NCBI GenBank assembly: GCA_017397685.1
Contig: JAFQID010000028.1
Span: 1 to 57,843 of the forward strand
DNA length: 57,843 bases
Source of the DNA: Bacilli bacterium
GTDB lineage: Bacteria; Bacillota_I; Bacilli_A; RF39; UBA660
Direction of reading: 5' to 3'
The notes beneath the pieces are model-generated. The model had not been told where the DNA came from. It saw nothing but the letters and a program-made list of their open reading frames with translations, and ran no database searches. How positions within the stretch are numbered: the stretch's first letter is position 1; every line of letters begins with the position of its first letter. Of the stretch, positions 26,236 to 34,040 are shown in pieces. The position numbers were made by a program, and so were the translations under genes.

Positions 26236-26343
26236 ATGAAAAAGAAAACTAAATTATTTTTGAAAAGATTTGCTGTGTGGACTTTATTAATTTTAATGGT
26301 AGTTGGTTTGTTTGCAACAGCTATTATGGTTCTTTTTAATTAA
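26236..26343 (+). CDS. 35-aa single-pass membrane peptide (DUF4044-like)
   Basis: A short frame encodes MKKKTKLFLKRFAVW followed by one hydrophobic helix (about residues 15-33) and ends LFN. It has TATAAT, GAGG seven bases before the ATG, and a strong terminator after it, so it is a self-contained gene. The layout (basic start plus one helix) resembles the short DUF4044 proteins of Bacillota. Function unknown. Confidence 0.6.
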   Translation: MKKKTKLFLKRFAVWTLLILMVVGLFATAIMVLFN

Positions 26344-26370
26344 ACATTAGTATATGTTTTTATAATTAAA

Positions 26371-26400
26371 AACTAGCATTAAAAGCTAGTTGTTTTTTTT
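26371..26400 (+). terminator. Terminator of the small peptide gene
   Basis: AACTAGC (26371-26377) pairs with GCTAGTT (26385-26391), followed by eight T. Confidence 0.85.
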
Positions 26401-26403
26401 ATT

Positions 26404-26479
26404 TGGTGGACCGTTAGGGATTCGAACCCTAGACCCATCGATTAAGAGTCGATTGCTCTACCAGCTGAGCTAACAGTCC
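26404..26479 (-). tRNA. tRNA-Lys (CTT anticodon)
   Basis: The minus strand folds into a 76-nt cloverleaf: acceptor stem GGACTGT/ACGGTCC, D-arm with AGCTCAGCTGGTAGAGC, anticodon loop CTCTTAA (anticodon CTT), T-arm TAGGG-TTCGAAT-CCCTA, and encoded CCA. It reads AAG lysine codons. Confidence 0.95.
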
Positions 26480-26549
26480 GTAATTAATAATTACTTTGTT
26501 ATTATAACACTATTTATTTTAAAAATAAATATTTTTGTAAAATTTTCTT

Positions 26550-26574
26550 AAAAAAAGAGAGAGTTTTTTACTCT
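26550..26574 (-). terminator. Terminator of the deacetylase-galE unit
   Basis: On the minus strand AGAGT and ACTCT form a stem over a run of A, followed by CTC and seven T. The galE stop codon lies in the stem. Confidence 0.7.
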
Positions 26575-27572
26575 TCTTGTTGTTTCATAGCGAAATTATA
26601 TGCATCTTTACACATGTCATCTATATCTAATGATGCTTCCCAATCTAATTTTTCTTTTGCATAGCATGGATCTGCATAACATGCATCTATATCTCCTAGA
26701 CGTCTATCTACTATTTTGTATTTTATATTTATATTATTTACTTTCATGAATGTGTTTACTATTTCTAGCACGCTATATCCTTTTCCTGTTCCAAGATTAT
26801 ATGTATCTATTCCTTTTTGTTTATTGATTAATTCTAGGGCTTTAATGTGTCCTTTTGCTAAATCAATAACATGTATATAATCTCTTACGCCTGTTCCGTC
26901 TTTTGTATTATAATCATTTCCAAATATATTTAAATATTCTAGTTTTTTTGTTGCAACTTTTACAATATATGGCATTAAATTATTTGGTGTATCATTTGGG
27001 TCTTCTCCGATTAGTGCTGATTTATGTGCACCTATTGGATTAAAGTATCTTAAAATAGCTATAGACCAGTTATTATCGGTTTTTGCTACGTCATTTAATA
27101 TGTTTTCTATCATTAGTTTTGTTGTTCCATACGGATTAGTAGTTGATAAAGGAAATGATTCTTTTATTGGAAGAGTTTTTGGATTACCATAAACTGTAGC
27201 ACTAGATGAAAATACTAGTTTTTTACAGTTATATTCATTCATTACTTCTAATAATGTAATAGTTGAGATAAGATTATTATTATAGTATTTTAATGGATTT
27301 TTAACTGATTCTCCAACCGCTTTAAATCCTGCGAAATGCATTACTGCATCTATTTTATTTTCGTTAAATATTTTTGTTAAAATGTTTTTATCAGCACAGT
27401 CTCCTTTGTAAAATTTGAAGTTTTTATTTGTTATTGTTTTTATTTTATCTACTACTTCTTTTTTTGAATTGGATAAGTTATCTAAAAGTATTATTTCATA
27501 ATTAGATTCAAGTAATTCAACTGCGGTGTGGCTTGCTATATATCCTGTTCCACCGGTTACTAATATTTTCAT
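26568..27572 (-). CDS. galE: UDP-glucose 4-epimerase
   Basis: This 334-aa short-chain dehydrogenase interconverts UDP-glucose and UDP-galactose. The NAD-binding motif reads TGGTGYIASH (Ala replaces the usual Gly in GYIGSH), followed by SSSATVYG with the catalytic Ser/Thr and YGTTK with the catalytic Tyr and Lys. LRYFNPIGAH and LGTGKGYSVLE are also typical. It overlaps the deacetylase gene by four bases (ATGA), suggesting joint work on envelope glycans. Confidence 0.92.
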   Translation of the reverse strand: MKILVTGGTGYIASHTAVELLESNYEIILLDNLSNSKKEVVDKIKTITNKNFKFYKGDCADKNILTKIFNENKIDAVMHFAGFKAVGESVKNPLKYYNNNLISTITLLEVMNEYNCKKLVFSSSATVYGNPKTLPIKESFPLSTTNPYGTTKLMIENILNDVAKTDNNWSIAILRYFNPIGAHKSALIGEDPNDTPNNLMPYIVKVATKKLEYLNIFGNDYNTKDGTGVRDYIHVIDLAKGHIKALELINKQKGIDTYNLGTGKGYSVLEIVNTFMKVNNINIKYKIVDRRLGDIDACYADPCYAKEKLDWEASLDIDDMCKDAYNFAMKQQEE

Positions 27573-28840
27573 TCTATTACCTCTTTTTGTTTAATATTTC
27601 TTATTATTTCACCATTTTCCATTGTATAATTTTTTATTTGGGCAAGTTTTGATATGTTTACTATTTCGTAGCCCATTTCTTTTAACTTTGGTAACACTAT
27701 TTTTACGGCTTCTAGAGTTTCTGGGTATACATCATGTAAAAGAACTATTGAACCATCACTTGCGTTAGAGAGAATATGATTGCTTATAGTAGTGCTGTTT
27801 CTATTTAACCAGTCTTTTGGATCTATATTCCATAATATAAGTGGATATGGTACTATTTGTTGTAATTTGTTATTGTAATTGCCATATGGTGGTCTTAAGT
27901 ATTTTATATCTTTTCCTGTTAAAGTATTATATTTTATTTGTACTGAGTTTATTTCATTTAATAACTCTTCTTCACTTATTTTTGTTAAATATTTATGTGA
28001 GTATGAGTGTGATCCGATTTCACTATTTGAATTACTTATATTTTTAATGAGATTTTCATATTTATCCATTTTATTACCGAGTACAAAGAATGTTGCAGAT
28101 GCATTATTTAACTCTAGTGTTGTTAGTATATCTTTTGTATATTCGCTTGGTCCGTCATCAAATGTAAATGATATAAACTTTGTAGTTTCATCATATGTTG
28201 TTTCATCGTAGACAACTGTTTCAGATGAAAGATTTAATACTATGTTTGGAATATAATTTATATTATCGAATTTAATATCATTAAAGTATATTTCTATTTT
28301 TTTATCAGATATTATATATGTATGGTTGTTTATGTTACTATTTTTTATTTGTTCATATATTTGTGATGAGTATTTATGATATGCTAAGCTGTTAATTTCT
28401 TCTGTTAGATATTCTTTATCGTATATGTTTGAAATATAGTCTACTTTGTTGTTTTCTAAGTTTATCAGTATATTATGATTTTTAATGTTTGTTAAAGAGT
28501 TTTCTATATTGAATACTATATTTAAATAGTTATCAAAATAATGCAGATCGTAAGTTATATCTAATACTTTTTGTATTTGGTCAAACTTTTTAAAATCTTT
28601 TATATAGTCATATATATAATTTGTTATTATTTTTGTTATTTTAGAATTGCTAAATCTTGGATAGTCAACATTTATAGTATAGTTTTCTGATGTACTACTT
28701 ATTGTGTAAGTTGTTACATTAGGTTTTTCTTCTTTTTTGATGTCTTTTGAAAATAACATTATTATAAATAATGCTACTAATAATATTGAAATGCTTATAA
28801 AGAATTTATATAAATTGTTTTTATTATTTATTAGAAACAT
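27569..28840 (-). CDS. Membrane-anchored polysaccharide deacetylase (PdaC-like)
   Basis: The start is set at 28840 (423 aa) where AAGGTG lies seven bases upstream. It has an N-terminal membrane segment (about 13-32), an extracytoplasmic domain like the DUF3298 part of Bacillus PdaC, and a C-terminal NodB domain with TFDDGPSEYT (catalytic Asp and metal Asp), GSHSYSH (metal His pair), RPPYGNYN, WNIDPKDW and LLHDVYPET. It probably removes acetyl groups from peptidoglycan or another surface glycan, which can give lysozyme resistance. It is coupled to galE. Confidence 0.85.
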   Translation of the reverse strand: MFLINNKNNLYKFFISISILLVALFIIMLFSKDIKKEEKPNVTTYTISSTSENYTINVDYPRFSNSKITKIITNYIYDYIKDFKKFDQIQKVLDITYDLHYFDNYLNIVFNIENSLTNIKNHNILINLENNKVDYISNIYDKEYLTEEINSLAYHKYSSQIYEQIKNSNINNHTYIISDKKIEIYFNDIKFDNINYIPNIVLNLSSETVVYDETTYDETTKFISFTFDDGPSEYTKDILTTLELNNASATFFVLGNKMDKYENLIKNISNSNSEIGSHSYSHKYLTKISEEELLNEINSVQIKYNTLTGKDIKYLRPPYGNYNNKLQQIVPYPLILWNIDPKDWLNRNSTTISNHILSNASDGSIVLLHDVYPETLEAVKIVLPKLKEMGYEIVNISKLAQIKNYTMENGEIIRNIKQKEVIE

Positions 28841-28923
28841 CTTATCACCTTTTCTATTTTTTATCGTATATATATAATATATCATATTTTTATCATTTTT
28901 CCATATTTTTTTATAAAAAAATG

Positions 28924-28952
28924 TTGAAAGTTGATTTTTTTTGTGTTATTAT
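28924..28952 (+). promoter_or_regulatory. Promoter of the two-tRNA operon
   Basis: TTGAAA (28924-28929), a 17-base spacer, and TATTAT (28947-28952); the first tRNA starts 12 bases later. Confidence 0.65.
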
Positions 28953-28963
28953 TAAATGGCAGT

Positions 28964-29040
28964 GGACCTTTAGCTCAGTTGGTTAGAGCATCCGGCTCAT
29001 AACCGGGCGGTCGTAGGTTCGAGTCCTACAAGGTCCACCA
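28964..29040 (+). tRNA. tRNA with CAT anticodon, probably tRNA-Ile2
   Basis: A 77-nt cloverleaf with encoded CCA. Acceptor GGACCTT/AAGGTCC, anticodon loop CTCATAA. CAT can mean Met, initiator Met or Ile (lysidine-modified). The body, starting GGACCTTTAGCTCAG, is close to the Bacillus tRNA-Ile(CAT) as I remember it, and the acceptor does not show the initiator's unpaired first base. Isoleucine is therefore preferred, elongator Met possible. Confidence 0.85.
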
Positions 29041-29043
29041 ACT

Positions 29044-29128
29044 GCAGGTGTGGCGGAATTGGCAGACGCACTAGACTTAGGATCTAGCGGAGAAATCCAT
29101 GGGGGTTCAAGTCCCTTCACCTGCACCA
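29044..29128 (+). tRNA. tRNA-Leu (TAG anticodon)
   Basis: An 85-nt class II tRNA with acceptor GCAGGTG/CACCTGC, anticodon loop CTTAGGA (anticodon TAG), a variable arm CGGAGAAATCCATG typical of leucine tRNAs, and encoded CCA. It starts three bases after the preceding tRNA. Confidence 0.95.
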
Positions 29129-29141
29129 TTATAGATTAATG

Positions 29142-29166
29142 CGAACACCAAAGTGTTCGTTTTTTT
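29142..29166 (+). terminator. Terminator of the tRNA operon
   Basis: CGAACAC (29142-29148) pairs with GTGTTCG (29153-29159), followed by seven T. Confidence 0.9.
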
Positions 29167-29204
29167 GCTATTTATATGTTATAATAATCATATGGTGATT
29201 TAAT

Positions 29205-30170
29205 ATGTTAGGATTTGAAGATTGTTTTGAAAAATTATTTGAAAATAAAAACTATTTAGTGGGTAAGATATTTCATTTTAGGGTGCCTTCAAACAAAGAA
29301 AAAGGATTTAATTTTGAATATATTTTAATGGTACCTGAAAAGATAAATGAAAATACATCATTAATATACGAAGGAATGAATTATTCAACTAACAAGAACT
29401 TTAGCGAGAAAGAAGCAATAGATTATATTTATGAGAATTCAAAGTCTTTTAGAAATCCGATTTTTAAATGCAATAATGAAACTAATTATCCAATTATAAT
29501 GCCATTAATTCCAAGATATTATGATGATGATCTAGGTATAGAAGTATTTACTACTCAATTTTCTAGTACTTGTTTGTTAGATAGTATTAAAGAAAAGTAT
29601 AAAAGAATAGATAATCAAATAGTAAATATGATTGATGACGCAATTGAAAGATTAAATAAGAATAGTATTAAAGTAGATAAAAAGATAATAATTCATGGAT
29701 TTTCGTCATCAGCTAAATTTGCTAATAGATTTACTATACTTCATCCATCTCGTGTTAAATTATGTATTGCTGGTGGTTTGGCAGGATTCTTAACTTTACC
29801 AATAAGAGAACTAAATGGAGAAAGACTAATTTATCCCGTAGGCATTGGTAATATTAGTGAAATTACTGATGACATGTTAGAAGAGTTTAAAAAAATCAAA
29901 CAATATTATTACCAAGGTAATCAAGATAAAATTGATGCGTTTGCGAGTACAAAAGATGACAATTATGATCCATATTTCAAATCAATTATTAGCCATGATG
30001 AGCTAGTTTTGTTATATAAGATTCTAGGAAGAAAAATTGAAGATAGATGGTCTAAAACACAATACTATTATAATTCAATATGTAAAAATGTTTTATTTAA
30101 AACATATAATGGTGGACATGAAGAAACTGATGAAATAATTAATGATATTTCACAATTATTAAAAGGATGA
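29205..30170 (+). CDS. Alpha/beta-hydrolase-like protein
   Basis: This 321-aa soluble protein has a nucleophile-elbow-like motif HGFSSSAKFANRF near residue 165 (Ser as candidate nucleophile), preceded by the strand KKIIIHG, and a late NGGHEETDE that could supply the catalytic His. This layout fits esterases or poly-hydroxyalkanoate-depolymerase-like hydrolases. The first 150 residues are not recognisable. GGTGATT precedes the start. It stands alone between the tRNA operon and a Nudix gene. Substrate unknown. Confidence 0.6.
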   Translation: MLGFEDCFEKLFENKNYLVGKIFHFRVPSNKEKGFNFEYILMVPEKINENTSLIYEGMNYSTNKNFSEKEAIDYIYENSKSFRNPIFKCNNETNYPIIMPLIPRYYDDDLGIEVFTTQFSSTCLLDSIKEKYKRIDNQIVNMIDDAIERLNKNSIKVDKKIIIHGFSSSAKFANRFTILHPSRVKLCIAGGLAGFLTLPIRELNGERLIYPVGIGNISEITDDMLEEFKKIKQYYYQGNQDKIDAFASTKDDNYDPYFKSIISHDELVLLYKILGRKIEDRWSKTQYYYNSICKNVLFKTYNGGHEETDEIINDISQLLKG

Positions 30171-30199
30171 TATTAAATTTGTTATATAATTTGCAGTTT

Positions 30200-30343
30200 T
30201 TTGTTATAAAGTTGTTTACTTATTCTAGGAATAAGAGTAGAATCGAGATTGTAATGAGATGAGGCTAATGTGTTCAGTAGCTGTCGGTTACAGGCACCAC
30301 TTAGATATTTAAGGTCTAGATAGAGTTCTTTTATTTTAAAAAT
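30200..30343 (+). other. Structured non-coding stretch upstream of a Nudix gene
   Basis: The gap contains a CTTATTC/GAATAAG hairpin near 30219-30236, a CTGT...ACAG hairpin near 30282-30295, and relatively GC-rich sequence for this genome. A 20-base segment from about 30203 (TTATAAAGTTGTTTACTTAT) nearly repeats the region upstream of the tRNA-Gln promoter at 30915. It may be a leader RNA or a decayed RNA gene; I could not match a known riboswitch. Confidence 0.35.
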
Positions 30344-30355
30344 TTGGGAGTTTTT

Positions 30356-30898
30356 ATGGAAATTGTTATTAATGAATATGATTTAAAATTAAGTGAGATA
30401 CAAGAAGTTAGTTCAAAAGTTAGGGCTTTTTTGGTTGATGAAAATGATAACTTACTAGTAGCTAATTATCATAATGTTATTTTACTTCCTGGTGGTAAGA
30501 TAGATAAAGATGAAACAATTTTTAATGCTATTAATAGAGAATTATCAGAAGAAATTGGTCAATGTTATACTGAAGAAGAATTAGATTTTTTCTTAACTTT
30601 AAAGTATTATCAAAAAAATTATCCTAAAGGTGATGATATAAAAGTAAATCGATTATTAATAACTCATTATTTTACTGGTAAATATAAAGAAATTAATAGA
30701 GATTTTCAAAAACTTACAGAAAGAGAGAAAAATGGAAATTTTAAGTTAGAATTAGTACCTTTAAGTGATTTAGAGGATTACATTCTTAATAATAATAATG
30801 ATAATCCTAGAAATGTTTATTTTCAAAATGAATTATTAATTGTTAATTCATATTTTAGATGTTTTAAAAATAATAAAAATGTTAAAATTTTAAAATGA
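30356..30898 (+). CDS. Nudix hydrolase
   Basis: The 180-aa protein carries a complete Nudix box, from GGKIDKDETIF to RELSEEIG (GX5EX7REXXEEXG spacing) near residues 48-70, which binds magnesium and hydrolyses nucleoside diphosphate-linked compounds. I start at ATG 30356 after GGGAG. The remainder resembles general MutT-like proteins. A structured non-coding stretch lies upstream. Substrate unknown; it is distinct from the Nudix protein at 53752. Confidence 0.85.
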   Translation: MEIVINEYDLKLSEIQEVSSKVRAFLVDENDNLLVANYHNVILLPGGKIDKDETIFNAINRELSEEIGQCYTEEELDFFLTLKYYQKNYPKGDDIKVNRLLITHYFTGKYKEINRDFQKLTEREKNGNFKLELVPLSDLEDYILNNNNDNPRNVYFQNELLIVNSYFRCFKNNKNVKILK

Positions 30899-30924
30899 GT
30901 GTTATTGTTGTTTTTATAAAGTTA

Positions 30925-30952
30925 TTTACTTATATTTTGTTTTTGATATAAT
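30925..30952 (+). promoter_or_regulatory. Promoter of tRNA-Gln
   Basis: TTTACT (30925-30930) and a perfect TATAAT (30947-30952) are 16 bases apart; the tRNA begins 12 bases later. Confidence 0.65.
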
Positions 30953-30963
30953 ATTATTAATGT

Positions 30964-31038
30964 TACCCAGTGGCCAAGTGGTAAGGCATCGGATTCTGAC
31001 TCCGAGATTCATAGGTTCGAATCCTATCTGGGTAACCA
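30964..31038 (+). tRNA. tRNA-Gln (CTG anticodon)
   Basis: A 75-nt cloverleaf: acceptor TACCCAG/CTGGGTA, D-arm GCCAAGTGGTAAGGC, anticodon stem TCGGA/TCCGA with loop TTCTGAC (anticodon CTG), T-arm ATAGG-TTCGAAT-CCTAT, and encoded CCA. An eight-T run follows within two bases and may end transcription. Confidence 0.93.
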
Positions 31039-31065
31039 TTTTTTTTATGTAAAAAAAAGAAAAGA

Positions 31066-31491
31066 TTAATCTCTTCCTTCTAATTTACATAATAAGTCTA
31101 TTTTAAACATTTCTTTTTGTGCATTTGCTTTTGATATCATTATTCCTTTATATGCTGTTAATTCTGATTTGTGACCATCTAATAATATACCTTTTGGTTC
31201 TAAGTTATTTAAAAGTACTGTTCCTTCGTTTTTATAAACTGTATAATTTAGTTTAACTTCTCCATATACTTTTACGAATAATGAATCTGTTGGTAATCTT
31301 AAATCATAATTTTCTGTTTGATTATGTTTGTCTATTGATACAAGATCTCCAACAAACTCTCCACTTCTTAATTTTGGATAGTAATCAAACATAAGTTTTT
31401 TATAAGCTACCATGTTATATTTTTTTAAACTTCTTTCTAATTTTTTAAAATTATTTTCGTCTAAATAATCTAAAATAAATCTACCTTTCAT
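31066..31491 (-). CDS. Conserved-looking hypothetical protein (141 aa)
   Basis: This soluble 141-aa protein has a strong ribosome site (AAGGGGG) and a consensus promoter, so it is likely well expressed. Segments such as LKKYNMVAYKKLMFDYYPKLR and LRLPTDSLFVKVYGEVKLNY suggest an alpha-helical start followed by a beta-rich domain. I recognise no family. It is a single-gene unit beside thrS, with a short AGAGA/TCTTT hairpin and T-run after its stop. Confidence 0.5.
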   Translation of the reverse strand: MKGRFILDYLDENNFKKLERSLKKYNMVAYKKLMFDYYPKLRSGEFVGDLVSIDKHNQTENYDLRLPTDSLFVKVYGEVKLNYTVYKNEGTVLLNNLEPKGILLDGHKSELTAYKGIMISKANAQKEMFKIDLLCKLEGRD

Positions 31492-31523
31492 AAATCAAAA
31501 CCCCCTTATTGATTTGTGCATAT

Positions 31524-31552
31524 ATTATAACAAATAAAAAGGATTTTGTCAA
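31524..31552 (-). promoter_or_regulatory. Consensus promoter of the 141-aa gene
   Basis: On the minus strand TTGACA (plus 31547-31552) and TATAAT (plus 31524-31529) are both perfect with 17 bases between. Confidence 0.8.
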
Positions 31553-31583
31553 GCAAAATTCTTTTTAAATGCAAACAATCGTA

Positions 31584-33320
31584 TTATAGTTTTTGATTAA
31601 TTTCTTCTTTTATCTTTTCTATAAAGTCGTTTAATGGCATATTGTTTGTTGATTGTTCTCCTCTTTTTCTATAACTTATTGTTTTAGATTCTAGTTCTTT
31701 ATCACCTATTATTAGTGTATAAGAACATTTATTTATAGCACTTTCTCTCATTTTGTAGCTAAGTTTTTCATCTCTATCATCTAGGTTTACTCTTATGTTA
31801 TCATTACTTAGTTTATTAAATATTTCTTTTGCATAGTCAAGATGTATTTCATTATTTACAGGTATTATATTTATTTGTCTAGGATTTAACCATAATGGGA
31901 ATGCTCCGGCGTAGTGTTCTATTAATATGCCTATGAATCTTTCTATTGAACCGAATATTACTCTATGAAGCATAACAGGTCTTTTTTTAGATCCATCTTT
32001 ATCTACATATGTTAAGTCAAATCTTTCTGGTAAGTTCATATCTAATTGAATAGTACCACATTGCCATACTCTACCTAATGAGTCCTTTATATGGAAGTCT
32101 AGTTTAGGTCCATAGAATGCTCCATCTCCTGGATTTATTTTACATTCATGTCCTGATTTATGGCAGGCTTCTTCTAGTGCTTTTTCACTTTTGTTCCATA
32201 TCTCAATATCGCCTATATATTTTTCTTCTGGTCTTGTTGATAGTTCTATTGAATAAGATAGACCAAATAATGAGTATACTCTATCTATAAAGTTTATTAG
32301 TCTTACTACTTCACTTTCGATTTGTTCTGGTGTCATGAATATATGAGCATCGTCTTGAGTGAATGTACGAACTCTAAATAAACCATTAAGTGCCCCACTC
32401 GCTTCATGTCTATGTACTTGACCAAGTTCACCTACTCTAAGTGGAAGATTTTTATATGAGTATAAACTATTTTTGTATACAAGCATACCTCCTGGACAGT
32501 TCATTGGTTTTATTGCAAATGTTCTATCATCTATTTCTGATGTATACATGTTTTCTCTATAGTTATTCCAGTGACCTGATAGTTCCCAAAGTTCTTTGTT
32601 TAGCATTATCGGTGTTTTTATAAACTCATATCCTTCTTTTTTATGTTCATTGTACCAATATTGTTCTAGTTCATTTCTTACAATCATTCCATTATTTAAG
32701 AAGAATGGGAATCCTGGTCCATATTCACTCATCATGAATAATCCAAGTTCTTTTCCAAGTTTTTTATGATCTCTTTTTTTAGCTTCTTCTAGGAAGTTTA
32801 AGTGTTCTATAAGGTCTTCTTCAGTTTCAAAACATACTCCATATATTCTTTGAAGCATTTTGTTTTTAGCATCACCTTTCCAGTATGCTCCGCTAGATTT
32901 TAATAATTTGAAGTGTTTTAGTTCTTTTGTTGATGACACATGTGGTCCTCTACAAAGATCTATAAAATCTTCTTGTTTATATGCTGATATAGTTACTTCG
33001 TTTTCATCCATTCTGCTTATTAGGTCGAGTTTGTATTTATCGTCTTTAAACATTTCTAGAGCTTCTTCTTTAGAAAGTTCTAATCTTTTTATTAATTTGT
33101 TATCTTTTGATATTTTTTTCATTTCTTTTTCGATTTTAGGAAGATCTTCTTCTGTTATTACGTTATCTCCTAAATCTATATCGTAGTAAAATCCTTCGTC
33201 TATTACTGGTCCTACCCAGAATTTTGCATCTGGATATAAGTGTTTTACAGCATGTGCTAGTAAGTGTGCACAGCTGTGGTTAATCATATTTAATTTTTCA
33301 TCATTTTTAATTTCTTTCAT
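31584..33320 (-). CDS. thrS: Threonyl-tRNA synthetase lacking the TGS domain
   Basis: The 578-aa class II synthetase charges tRNA-Thr. It starts directly with the editing domain (NHSCAHLLAHAV, zinc-like HXXXH, and CRGPHV), followed by the catalytic core with motif 2 RVGELGQVHRHEASGALNGLFRVRTFTQDD, NCPGGM zinc Cys, and motif 3 LHRVIFGSIERFIGILIEH, then the anticodon domain. Typical ThrRS is about 640 aa with an N-terminal TGS domain, which is absent here. AAGGT precedes the start. It is controlled by the T-box at 33818. Confidence 0.95.
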   Translation of the reverse strand: MKEIKNDEKLNMINHSCAHLLAHAVKHLYPDAKFWVGPVIDEGFYYDIDLGDNVITEEDLPKIEKEMKKISKDNKLIKRLELSKEEALEMFKDDKYKLDLISRMDENEVTISAYKQEDFIDLCRGPHVSSTKELKHFKLLKSSGAYWKGDAKNKMLQRIYGVCFETEEDLIEHLNFLEEAKKRDHKKLGKELGLFMMSEYGPGFPFFLNNGMIVRNELEQYWYNEHKKEGYEFIKTPIMLNKELWELSGHWNNYRENMYTSEIDDRTFAIKPMNCPGGMLVYKNSLYSYKNLPLRVGELGQVHRHEASGALNGLFRVRTFTQDDAHIFMTPEQIESEVVRLINFIDRVYSLFGLSYSIELSTRPEEKYIGDIEIWNKSEKALEEACHKSGHECKINPGDGAFYGPKLDFHIKDSLGRVWQCGTIQLDMNLPERFDLTYVDKDGSKKRPVMLHRVIFGSIERFIGILIEHYAGAFPLWLNPRQINIIPVNNEIHLDYAKEIFNKLSNDNIRVNLDDRDEKLSYKMRESAINKCSYTLIIGDKELESKTISYRKRGEQSTNNMPLNDFIEKIKEEINQKL

Positions 33321-33337
33321 TTTTTTACCTTCTTTCT

Positions 33338-33799
33338 TTATTCATATATTTCTATTGACTGAATTATTTCTTTATATTTTCTTACTTTATACGTTCGTTT
33401 TAGTGTATATCCTCTATCTTCTAGTTCTTCTCTTGCTTTTCTTGATGTACTTTGTTTATTGAATTTAGTATTTAATAGACATAATAGTTCATCTATACTC
33501 ATATCTGTGTAATTTTTGCTACGTTTAATTTTTTGTTTTTGTTTAGCTGAATAGATTTGTGTATAATCACTATTTTCAAGTTCTTGTTTAGGTACTATGT
33601 AAGGCACTATATTTTTGCCATCGGTTACGTATACAGCTTTTCCTTCTAAATATAATATTTTTGCATCTTCGAATGAACATCTTTTTATATTTGGAAAGAG
33701 TACTTTTATGTCTTTATGACTAAGTTTTTTTAATCCATCTCCGCTCATCATTAAATATCTTGATAAAAATTTTGATAATGTTATTATTTGATTATTCAT
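33338..33799 (-). CDS. Unknown 153-aa protein between the T-box and thrS
   Basis: This soluble, basic 153-aa protein has LFPNIKRCSFEDAKILYLEGKAVYVTDGKN, a pattern like a small beta domain, then a charged stretch (AKQKQKIKRSKNY) and a helical end (SRKAREELEDRGYTLKR). I recognise no family. It is the first gene after the threonine T-box, 17 bases upstream of thrS, so it should be co-expressed when tRNA-Thr is uncharged. A link to translation or RNA is inferred only from that position. Confidence 0.55.
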   Translation of the reverse strand: MNNQIITLSKFLSRYLMMSGDGLKKLSHKDIKVLFPNIKRCSFEDAKILYLEGKAVYVTDGKNIVPYIVPKQELENSDYTQIYSAKQKQKIKRSKNYTDMSIDELLCLLNTKFNKQSTSRKAREELEDRGYTLKRTYKVRKYKEIIQSIEIYE

Positions 33800-33817
33800 A
33801 ATATCTCCCTAGAAAAC

Positions 33818-34022
33818 AAAAAAGAATGATACAAGGAGTCTTTATTTAAGACGGTACCATCCTTTATTTTACTTCTTATTTATAACGTAATTACACGTGA
33901 GTTATTAGCTCCATTAGATAGGTAGTAATTATTAAGTGATATATTAACTTTCACCAACCGTTAATTCTCTAAGAATATCTTTCTTAACAATCTTGTCCTA
34001 AATATTGGTTTACTTTTTGATA
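33818..34022 (-). promoter_or_regulatory. Threonine T-box leader
   Basis: The minus-strand leader contains the T-box AGGATGGTACCGTC (plus 33851-33863) whose GGATGGTAC arm pairs with GTATCATTC (plus 33824-33832) to form a terminator ending in six T (33818-33823). Upstream is a Stem I-like region; TTACTACCTATC holds ACC (plus 33921-33923) in a likely specifier loop, a threonine codon (ACT overlaps it and is also Thr). Binding of uncharged tRNA-Thr should favour antitermination and expression of the 153-aa gene and thrS. Confidence 0.9.
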
Positions 34023-34040
34023 TTATCATATATTTTTATT

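Noticed and set aside
30200..30343. Known riboswitch (purine, SAM, preQ1, c-di-GMP, fluoride, T-box)
   Set aside because: None of the conserved core sequences I know could be found.
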